From contig CABSMZ010000134.1 in assembly GCA_902478875.1 (NCBI GenBank), positions 1 to 5,112 on the forward strand: DNA of 5,112 nt, read 5' to 3'. How positions within the stretch are numbered: the first letter of the stretch is position 1; every line of letters starts with the position of its first letter. The notes under the pieces were generated by a model that worked only from the letters and a program-made list of their open reading frames with translations, did not search any database and was not told the origin of the DNA. The position numbers and the translations under genes are program-made. This document shows positions 1 through 4,826 of the stretch, piece by piece. Origin of the DNA: an uncultured Collinsella sp. (GTDB lineage Bacteria > Actinomycetota > Coriobacteriia > Coriobacteriales > Coriobacteriaceae).

Positions 1-255
1 AAGGATTCGGGTGGCCCCTACAACTACGATCTGGTGACCACGCTGTCCAATATCGCGCGCGAGCTTAAGCTCGATTACGCCATCGACGTGTACCCGCACT
101 ACGGTTCGGACGTCGAGGCCACGCTCTCTGCCGGCTACGACATCCGTCACGGCCTGATCGGCCCCGGCGTTTACGCGAGCCACAACTACGAGCGCAGCCA
201 CATGGACGGCGTGCGCAACACCTTCGAGCTCGTCCGCGCCTACGTACAGCGCTAG
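1..255 (+). CDS. M42-family metallo-aminopeptidase, C-terminal fragment (5' end outside window)
   Basis: The reading frame is open from the first base to a TAG at 253-255 and gives the last 84 residues of a larger protein. The segment has a D-x-YPHYGSD stretch, then HGLIGPG and a terminal SHNYERSH motif. This arrangement is typical of the C-terminal catalytic half of M42 aminopeptidases (FrvX/YpdE/YhfE-like), where the final histidine helps bind the two-metal centre. These are cytoplasmic enzymes, usually about 340-380 residues, that remove N-terminal residues from peptides. A GTG at base 34 could open a 73-residue frame, but the family match begins before it, so it is internal. Only the C-terminus is visible, so substrate preference cannot be judged. 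A strong terminator follows 36 bases after the stop, so this gene ends its transcription unit. A related M20/M18-type peptidase is the main alternative. Confidence 0.8.
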   Translation, partial: KDSGGPYNYDLVTTLSNIARELKLDYAIDVYPHYGSDVEATLSAGYDIRHGLIGPGVYASHNYERSHMDGVRNTFELVRAYVQR

Positions 256-291
256 GGGAAGCGGTTCATAGCTTGGCTGAACAATTGCTCT

Positions 292-317
292 AAGGCCCGA
301 TTGCTCGGGCCTTTTTT
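292..317 (+). terminator. Intrinsic terminator after the M42 peptidase gene
   Basis: A perfect 9-bp stem, AAGGCCCGA (292-300) and TCGGGCCTT (305-313), closes a 4-base loop TTGC and runs into a six-base T tract (312-317). This is a canonical rho-independent terminator for the + strand. It isolates the peptidase gene from the kinase gene that starts 80 bases later. Confidence 0.93.
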
Positions 318-330
318 CGCTTCAGTCTGT

Positions 331-380
331 TTAGTATTATGCTGTATGTAACTAATTAACTTTACGTTTGGAATACTTAA
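331..380 (+). promoter_or_regulatory. Candidate promoter region of the HipA-like kinase gene
   Basis: The stretch between the terminator and the kinase start is clearly more AT-rich than its surroundings. It contains TATTAT (335-340), five of six matches to the -10 consensus, but no convincing -35 box at the right distance. An imperfect inverted repeat, AGTATT (333-338) and AATACT (372-377), brackets the presumed start of transcription and could be an operator, perhaps for the HTH domain of the gene it precedes. Both the promoter and the operator role are inferred. Confidence 0.3.
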
Positions 381-381
381 C

Positions 382-389
382 GAGGTGAT
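382..389 (+). promoter_or_regulatory. Shine-Dalgarno site that sets the kinase start at 397
   Basis: GAGGTGAT matches eight consecutive bases of the canonical anti-16S sequence. It lies 7 bases before ATG 397. The earlier in-frame GTG (385) and ATG (388) overlap this site and so cannot be served by it. Confidence 0.8.
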
Positions 390-396
390 GCAGCGT

Positions 397-1770
397 ATGG
401 ATACATCTGAGTACTTGTCTATGGGTGATGCTGCCCGCCTGTTGGGCGTTACGAAAGCCCGCATATCTCAGCTTGCCGCATCGGGAACGCTCGTGTGCGA
501 TATTGTGGGCGGACGGAAGATGGTTGAGTATGATTCTGCGGTCGCTTATCAAAAGGTCCGCAAACGTGGACGCCGTCCTGCGGCCGATGTGGGGCGCAAG
601 TTTACGCTGATGTCCGCCGATTACGAGGTTGCACGTGTTTCGTTTGATCCGACGCGCGAGTTTTCCTTCGAAATCGCCGAGGTCCTCGATGCGCAACGAA
701 TGCCGTTTGGCACGTGCTCGAGCTCTTCTCCAACGGTGAATAAACGGGAGCTCAACGTGTGGTGGGGCCATCGGTCGGTGCCTGACGTCCGCCCCGGACT
801 CGTCTCGCGCTATCGTGAACTGGGAATTGCCAGTGGCATCGAGGCTCCGGTTCGGTGCCTGGGTCTCTCGCTTTCGGATTGCTATTGGCTGCGGCCGGCC
901 GATTGCGGCGAACTCAAATGGCAAAACATCAATTACTTTGAGAACGAATTTGAGCGATCGGCGCCCGAAGAGCGTTCGGGTTGGCTGGAAGGCATCGGTC
1001 TTAAAAATCCGGATAACACGTCCGAGGGTGAGCTCCCTAAATCGTGGATGATTCGCAACGGCGTTCGCGTTCTGGTCAAGGGATGCGGCATGGACGATCA
1101 ACGTCCCTTTAACGAGGCGGTTGCAACGGCTCTACATCGTCGCTTGCTGTCAGAGGGTGAGTTTGTTCCTTATGCGGTTGAGCGGATGTTCGATGCCCCT
1201 GTGTGTCTGTGCGACGACTTTCTTGACGGCCGCGAGGAATATGTTCCGGCTGTTTACGTTAAGAACGCCCTTGGCGGCCAGCGAGGAAACTCGACGTACG
1301 ACCGGTACTGCCGCTTCCTTGGTAAGCATGGAGCAGACGAGACTGCCGTGAGAAGGTCTATGTCGCAGATGATTGTTTGCGACGCCCTTTTGGCCAACAG
1401 CGATCGCCATTGGCGAAACTTCGGCATCATCCGCAATGTCGATACCTTGGAGATAAGGCATGCACCGCTGTTCGATAGCGGCAACTGTCTATGGTATAAC
1501 GTGCCAACTGCTGTGCTCGCAGCTGGGGAGTTTGGGTTTGCCGCTAAGCCGTTTGGACCCAATCCTTCCGTCCAGCTGGCGCTTGCGGACTCGCTCGATT
1601 GGTTCGACTCATCGCGGCTCAACGGATTTGTTGATGAGGCGATCGAGATTCTTTCGCAGAGCAAGTGGGCCACGGCGGAGGGCCGGCTCGAGTCCATTCG
1701 CCGCGGCCTGGAGCGTCGCGTTATCGAGGTGAATGCTGCTGTTGAAGTGCTTCGACACGTGCGGCGATAA
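397..1770 (+). CDS. HipA-like Ser/Thr kinase with fused N-terminal helix-turn-helix domain
   Basis: The product has 457 residues. Residues about 5-55 resemble a MerR/excisionase-type helix-turn-helix (LSMGDAARLLGVTKARISQL), followed by a basic linker KVRKRGRRP. Residues about 68-190 resemble the N-terminal part of stand-alone HipA-like proteins, with WWGHRSVP and GLSLSDCYW (156-164). The kinase part follows: a KSWMIRNG-type loop, a candidate ATP lysine K228 in LVKG, E240 in PFNE, the catalytic loop DRHWRN (D336, N341) and a metal-binding D360 in FDSGN. All key kinase positions appear intact. Classical HipA toxins phosphorylate glutamyl-tRNA synthetase and pair with a separate HTH antitoxin, HipB. 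No such partner is visible on either side, so the fused HTH may supply DNA binding. The protein should be cytoplasmic. Base use is less GC-biased than in neighbouring genes, which suggests acquisition. Its stop is 8 bases from the 3' end of convergent mnmA. The substrate, and whether it is toxic, are unknown. Confidence 0.82.
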   Translation: MDTSEYLSMGDAARLLGVTKARISQLAASGTLVCDIVGGRKMVEYDSAVAYQKVRKRGRRPAADVGRKFTLMSADYEVARVSFDPTREFSFEIAEVLDAQRMPFGTCSSSSPTVNKRELNVWWGHRSVPDVRPGLVSRYRELGIASGIEAPVRCLGLSLSDCYWLRPADCGELKWQNINYFENEFERSAPEERSGWLEGIGLKNPDNTSEGELPKSWMIRNGVRVLVKGCGMDDQRPFNEAVATALHRRLLSEGEFVPYAVERMFDAPVCLCDDFLDGREEYVPAVYVKNALGGQRGNSTYDRYCRFLGKHGADETAVRRSMSQMIVCDALLANSDRHWRNFGIIRNVDTLEIRHAPLFDSGNCLWYNVPTAVLAAGEFGFAAKPFGPNPSVQLALADSLDWFDSSRLNGFVDEAIEILSQSKWATAEGRLESIRRGLERRVIEVNAAVEVLRHVRR

Positions 1771-1778
1771 GCCCGCGG

Positions 1779-2879
1779 CTACTTAAGCGCGCCGGTCACG
1801 GTGCCGCCGCCGAGGACGATGTCGCCGCGATAGATAACGACGGCCTGGCCGGGGGCGATGGCTCGCTGCGGCTCGTCAAAAGTCAGTAGCATTTGTCCGT
1901 CGGCGCCACGTGTAAGGGTCGCTGCCTGGCCCTTTTGACGGTAGCGGTACTTGGCGCCCAGGCGAATGCCACCGGCATCGAGCTCTGCCTCCATGCGGTC
2001 GGCAGGGGCGCTCCAGATCCAGTCATTGGCCGTGAGCGCTGCGGCCGTCAGGTCCTCGGCCTCGCCCAGATGCACAATGTTGTTGGCGGCATCGACACCC
2101 GTTACGTACACGGGATGCGCCATCGCGACGCCCAGGCCCTTGCGCTGGCCAATGGTGTAGCGCAGCGCGCCGTTGTGGCGCCCGACTACACTGCCGTCGC
2201 GCCACACAATGTCGCCCGGTGCGGCGGGATGTCCGCAGCGGCGCTCGATATAGCCCGCGTAGTCGCCGTCCGCGATAAAGCAGATGTCCTCGCTCTCGGC
2301 CTTCTTGGCGTTGATGAAGCCCTGCTCGGCGGCAATGCGGCGCACGTCGCGCTCTTTGTCCAGCCCAGCCAGCGGAAAGATCGTGCGTGCCAGACGCTCC
2401 TGCGTGAGCGAATACAAAAAGTAGCTTTGGTCCTTCTTGGGGTCCTCGCCACGGTGCAGCCGCCAGGTGCCGTCGGACGCCTGGCTCGTTTTGGCGTAGT
2501 GACCTGTGGCGATGTAGTCGCAGCCCATGTCGAGTGCCGCATCGAGCAGCGCGTCAAACTTAATATGGCGGTTGCAGATGATGCACGGATTGGGCGTCAA
2601 CCCTTCCTGGTAGGCAGTCACGAAGCGCTCGATAACGTTGCGGTCGAAGGTCTGCTGCAGGTCGAGCACATGGTGGGGTATCCCCAGGCGCTCGGCGACA
2701 GCCTTTGCATCGGCGATGTCGCGGTCGACCTTACTCATGCCCGTGACGGGATCGGGCGCGGGGCAGGTGAGGCGCATGGTGGCGCCGACGCATTCGTAGC
2801 CCTGGCTTTTGAGCAGGTACGCGGTCACGCTGGAATCGACGCCGCCGCTCATGGCGACGAGCACGCGCTTGTTGTGCAT
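1779..2879 (-). CDS. mnmA: tRNA-specific 2-thiouridylase MnmA
   Basis: The product has 366 residues, the usual length of the family. MnmA activates U34 of the Lys, Glu and Gln tRNAs by adenylation and inserts sulfur to form 2-thiouridine, the thio part of the mnm5s2U wobble base. Sulfur comes from a cysteine desulfurase, directly or by relay. Visible motifs are the PP-loop SGGVDSS (11-17), NPC with the first catalytic cysteine C99, ATGHYA (124-129), KDQSYFLY (149-156) and SEDICFI with the second catalytic cysteine C200. GQRKGLG and a C-terminal beta-barrel segment complete the fold. Start ATG 2879 is chosen because MHNKRVLVAMSGG is the family N-terminus and AAGGAG lies 9 bases upstream; the frame is open further upstream but that part has no family similarity. 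cysK lies upstream on the same strand, but a terminator-like hairpin separates them, so mnmA probably has its own promoter. Confidence 0.96.
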   Translation of the reverse strand: MHNKRVLVAMSGGVDSSVTAYLLKSQGYECVGATMRLTCPAPDPVTGMSKVDRDIADAKAVAERLGIPHHVLDLQQTFDRNVIERFVTAYQEGLTPNPCIICNRHIKFDALLDAALDMGCDYIATGHYAKTSQASDGTWRLHRGEDPKKDQSYFLYSLTQERLARTIFPLAGLDKERDVRRIAAEQGFINAKKAESEDICFIADGDYAGYIERRCGHPAAPGDIVWRDGSVVGRHNGALRYTIGQRKGLGVAMAHPVYVTGVDAANNIVHLGEAEDLTAAALTANDWIWSAPADRMEAELDAGGIRLGAKYRYRQKGQAATLTRGADGQMLLTFDEPQRAIAPGQAVVIYRGDIVLGGGTVTGALK

Positions 2880-2888
2880 GGGGAGGTT

Positions 2889-2894
2889 CTCCTT
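2889..2894 (-). promoter_or_regulatory. Shine-Dalgarno site of mnmA
   Basis: Read on the - strand, AAGGAG lies 9 bases before ATG 2879. It supports the 366-residue start rather than the longer open frame reaching back to 3044. Confidence 0.8.
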
Positions 2895-2908
2895 GGTGGC
2901 ATGTGGCC

Positions 2909-2947
2909 AAAAAAGAAAAGCGGCGCGGGAGGCTGGTTCCGCGCCGC
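2909..2947 (-). terminator. Hairpin plus T-run between cysK and mnmA
   Basis: A perfect 9-bp GC stem is formed by 2939-2947 and 2920-2928 (GCGGCGCGG and CCGCGCCGC) around a 10-base loop. On the - strand it is followed directly by TTTTCTTTTTT (2919-2909). This is an excellent intrinsic terminator for transcripts arriving from cysK. It lies only 14 bases before the mnmA Shine-Dalgarno site and next to a candidate mnmA promoter, so it could also act as an attenuator in the mnmA leader. Confidence 0.85.
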
Positions 2948-2951
2948 AGAC

Positions 2952-2960
2952 ATTGTAGCA
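2952..2960 (-). promoter_or_regulatory. Candidate extended -10 promoter of mnmA
   Basis: The - strand reads TGCTACAAT: TACAAT is five of six to the -10 consensus and has the TGn extension. The -35 region (TCCCAC at 2975-2980) is poor, as is common for extended -10 promoters. Transcription would start near 2945, that is, at the edge of the hairpin stem. No better promoter is seen between cysK and mnmA. Confidence 0.45.
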
Positions 2961-3062
2961 AGTTCGGACGTCTCGTGGGACACCCTGATTGGATGGACTC
3001 AGACTGCCGGGAGAGAGAGGAGACCGGCTCGTCCGTGGGCTCAACCTATGGGCGACAGGCCC

Positions 3063-4001
3063 TTAGTCCTGGAAGAGCGCCGTGGACAGGTAGCGCTCGC
3101 CGGTGTCGGCGAGCAGCGCCACGATGGTCTTACCCTCGTTCTCGGGGCGCTTGGCCAGCTGCAGCGCGGCCCACACGGCGGCGCCGGACGAAATGCCCAC
3201 GAGCACGCCCTCCTTGTGGCCCACGGCGCGGCCGGTGGCAAAGGCGTCGTCGTTCTCGACGGGGATGATCTCGTCATAGATCTGGGTGTCGAGGACGTCG
3301 GGCACAAAGCCGGCGCCGATACCCTGGATCTTGTGCGGGCCGGCCTGGCCCTTGGAGAGCACCGGGGAGGTAGCGGGCTCGACGGCGACGACCTGGATCT
3401 CGGGGTTCTGCTCCTTAAGGAACTCGCCCACGCCGGTCACGGTGCCGCCGGTGCCGACGCCGGCGACGAAGATGTCGACCTTGCCGTCGGTGTCATCCCA
3501 GATCTCGGGGCCGGTCGTGGCCTTGTGGATGGCGGGGTTGGCGGGGTTCACAAACTGGCCGGCGATGATGCTGTTGGGCGTCTCCTTCTGCAGTTCCTCG
3601 GCCTTGGCGATGGCGCCCTTCATGCCCTTGGAACCGTCGGTGAGCACGAGCTGTGCGCCATATGCCTGCATAAGCTTGCGGCGTTCGACGGACATAGTCT
3701 CGGGCATGGTGATGATCACCTTGTAGCCGCGAGCCGCCGCCACCGAGGCGATGCCGACGCCGGTGTTGCCACTCGTGGGCTCGATGATGGTGTAGTCGCC
3801 GCCGCGCACGAGCTTGCCGGCCTTCTCGGCCTCGTCGATCATGTTCTTGGCGACGCGGTCTTTGACGGAGCCGGCGGGGTTGAAGTATTCCAGCTTGACG
3901 AGCACGCGGGCCTTGAGGTCCTCATCGGCCTCAAAGTGAGTGAGCTCCAGAAGCGGAGTGTGGCCGATAAGCTGATCGATGGACGTGTAAACATTGCTCA
4001 T
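3063..4001 (-). CDS. cysK: Cysteine synthase A (O-acetylserine sulfhydrylase)
   Basis: The product has 312 residues, the normal length of the CysK family. It is a cytoplasmic PLP enzyme that forms L-cysteine and acetate from O-acetyl-L-serine and sulfide, the last step of cysteine synthesis. Visible motifs are NPAGSVKDR with the PLP Schiff-base lysine K47, the substrate loop TSGNTG (76-81), the phosphate-binding GTGGT (183-187), the GIGAGFVP stretch (227-234) and SSGAA (271-275), whose serine contacts the PLP ring nitrogen. The C-terminus GERYLSTALF is typical. ATG 4001 is supported by TGGAGG (4013-4008) 6 bases upstream and by the family N-terminus with IGHTPLL. The gene is divergent from an Rrf2 regulator, which may control it, and a hairpin-T-run downstream suggests it is transcribed alone. 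CysM or cystathionine beta-synthase forms are less likely given the motif set. Confidence 0.95.
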   Translation of the reverse strand: MSNVYTSIDQLIGHTPLLELTHFEADEDLKARVLVKLEYFNPAGSVKDRVAKNMIDEAEKAGKLVRGGDYTIIEPTSGNTGVGIASVAAARGYKVIITMPETMSVERRKLMQAYGAQLVLTDGSKGMKGAIAKAEELQKETPNSIIAGQFVNPANPAIHKATTGPEIWDDTDGKVDIFVAGVGTGGTVTGVGEFLKEQNPEIQVVAVEPATSPVLSKGQAGPHKIQGIGAGFVPDVLDTQIYDEIIPVENDDAFATGRAVGHKEGVLVGISSGAAVWAALQLAKRPENEGKTIVALLADTGERYLSTALFQD

Positions 4002-4065
4002 GGTGAACCTCCAAAGTGTTCAAATGACTGGATACCGTGTGGTTTTACGGTGTGTGTAGCAGCGA

Positions 4066-4086
4066 AACCCACAAACCTTATGGGTT
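4066..4086. promoter_or_regulatory. Inverted repeat in the cysK leader, candidate Rrf2-regulator operator
   Basis: AACCCA (4066-4071) and TGGGTT (4081-4086) form a perfect 6-bp inverted repeat around a 9-base centre. It lies about 15-35 bases downstream of the predicted cysK start of transcription, a good place for a repressor. On the - strand the centre contains GGTTTG, so the element broadly recalls the CCC..GTTTG..GGGTT layout of IscR type 2 sites as I remember them. The match is imperfect and binding is inferred. Confidence 0.4.
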
Positions 4087-4108
4087 GTTCGTTTTGCTGT
4101 TGGCAAGC

Positions 4109-4137
4109 ATAGTAGACAGTAAAGCCTAGTAACGCAA
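4109..4137 (-). promoter_or_regulatory. Candidate cysK promoter
   Basis: On the - strand TTGCGT (4137-4132) and TACTAT (4114-4109) are separated by 17 bases, the ideal spacing. The -35 box matches three of six positions and the -10 box four of six. Transcription would start near 4102 and give a leader of about 100 bases. Confidence 0.4.
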
Positions 4138-4190
4138 TAGGAAATAGAAGATTATTACGAGTCGATTAACCATCTTGACCGGAACGGGTA

Positions 4191-4218
4191 TTTTCAAAAC
4201 CAATTTTTCGGCTAGAAT
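4191..4218 (+). promoter_or_regulatory. Candidate promoter of the rrf2-family gene
   Basis: TTTTCA (4191-4196) and TAGAAT (4213-4218) are spaced by 16 bases. The -10 box matches five of six consensus positions and the -35 box four of six. Transcription would start near 4225, about 30 bases before the ATG. A weak Shine-Dalgarno AAAGG (4239-4243) lies 11 bases before the start codon. Confidence 0.55.
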
Positions 4219-4254
4219 TTCTACGGACTAAATGACCGAAAGGCAGCACTATAC

Positions 4255-4683
4255 ATGTTGGTTTCTACTAAGGGCAGATATGCCCTGCGCGTTATGGTCG
4301 ACCTAGCCGAGCACCAGGCGGCCGGTCGCATCCCGCTCAAAGAGATCGCGGCACGCCAGGGGATTTCCGAGAAATATCTGGAGAACATCTTGGCTACGCT
4401 CGTCCGCGCCAATATGCTCTCGGGCATGCGCGGCAAAGGCGGCGGCTATGTGCTCACGCGCCCGCCCGAGCAGTACACGGTGGGCGAGATCTTGCGCCTG
4501 ACCGAAGGCAGCCTGGCACCGGTCGCATGCCTGGACGGCGACTGCAAGGGCTGCTCGCGTTCGGATGAGTGCCCCACGCTCGACGTGTGGAAGAACCTGG
4601 ACAAGCTCATCAACGACTACCTCGACGGTGTGACGCTCGATCAACTTGTCGCTCCCAACCATGGCTACGACTACGTCATCTAA
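4255..4683 (+). CDS. Rrf2-family transcriptional regulator with four-cysteine cluster (IscR-like)
   Basis: The product has 142 residues and starts with MLVSTKGRYALRVMVDLA, the hallmark Rrf2 N-terminus, which fixes ATG 4255. A winged helix-turn-helix follows: IPLKEIAARQGISEKYLENIL (26-46) is the HTH and RGKGGGYVL (59-67) the wing. Residues about 75-84 (VGEILRLTEG) begin the dimerisation helix region. Cysteines 92, 97, 100 and 106 form a C-x4-C-x2-C-x5-C cluster where IscR carries its [2Fe-2S] ligands, so the protein probably binds an Fe-S cluster. CymR, the cysteine-metabolism Rrf2 regulator of Firmicutes, lacks such a cluster in this position as far as I recall. Being divergent from cysK, with inverted repeats between the genes, it may control cysK and itself. 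It may respond to Fe-S, sulfur or redox state, but whether the effector is a cluster, cysteine or CysK-bound O-acetylserine is open. Confidence 0.92.
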   Translation: MLVSTKGRYALRVMVDLAEHQAAGRIPLKEIAARQGISEKYLENILATLVRANMLSGMRGKGGGYVLTRPPEQYTVGEILRLTEGSLAPVACLDGDCKGCSRSDECPTLDVWKNLDKLINDYLDGVTLDQLVAPNHGYDYVI

Positions 4684-4695
4684 CCCACACCTGCA

Positions 4696-4738
4696 TTTGG
4701 GGACGGGGTGGAAATGGTAGATTTTCTCGCCCTTTGAG
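4696..4738. repeat. GGGGACGGGG-type intergenic sequence, possible interspersed repeat
   Basis: Just after the rrf2 stop lies TTTGGGGACGGGGTGG followed by a small hairpin-capable segment (GGAAAT at 4710-4715 and ATTTTC at 4721-4726). Similar GGGGACGGGG motifs recur between genes in several gut bacteria as REP-like elements, to my memory, often with a matching CCCCGTCCCC arm. Only one arm is present here, so this would be a partial or decayed copy. No second copy exists in this window. Confidence 0.3.
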
Positions 4739-4751
4739 ACTTGGCAAATAA

Positions 4752-4789
4752 GAAGGCCGCCCATTTTTGCGATGGGCGGCCTTCGTTTT
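4752..4789. terminator. Bidirectional intrinsic terminator between rrf2 gene and the membrane-protein gene
   Basis: A perfect 13-bp stem (4752-4764 with 4772-4784, GAAGGCCGCCCAT and its complement) closes a 7-base loop. The + strand continues with GTTTT and the - strand with TTATTT, so it can end both the rrf2 transcript and the convergent transcript coming from 5112. Confidence 0.88.
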
Positions 4790-4806
4790 GGGCTGTTGAG
4801 ACGGAC

Positions 4807-4826
4807 ACGGCCGGAATGGCCGTTTT
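4807..4826 (+). terminator. Short secondary hairpin with T tail
   Basis: ACGGCC (4807-4812) and GGCCGT (4818-4823) form a 6-bp stem around GGAAT, followed by TTTTA on the + strand. It overlaps the stop of the - strand membrane-protein gene and may back up the stronger terminator for + strand read-through. Confidence 0.45.

Noticed and set aside
385..396. Earlier kinase starts at GTG 385 or ATG 388
   Set aside because: Both overlap the strong GAGGTGAT ribosome-binding site that is properly spaced for ATG 397.
352..1101. 249-codon open frame on the - strand
   Set aside because: It is antisense to the HipA-like kinase gene, has no recognisable motif and reads as a shadow of that gene's codons.
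2880..3044. N-terminal extension of MnmA to a 421-residue protein
   Set aside because: The extra 55 residues have no family similarity, cross the terminator-like hairpin, and the downstream ATG has a good Shine-Dalgarno site and the family N-terminus.
1893..4112. 739-codon open frame on the + strand
   Set aside because: It runs antisense to mnmA and cysK, both of which have complete family motifs. Long antisense open frames are common opposite GC-rich genes, and its translation is low in complexity with no recognisable domain.
4002..4254. Known riboswitch (SAM, T-box) or small RNA in the cysK/rrf2 intergenic region
   Set aside because: No conserved core of any known class could be recognised; only short inverted repeats are present.
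4303..4764. 153-codon open frame on the - strand
   Set aside because: It is antisense to the well-supported Rrf2 gene, crosses into the terminator region, and has no domain.
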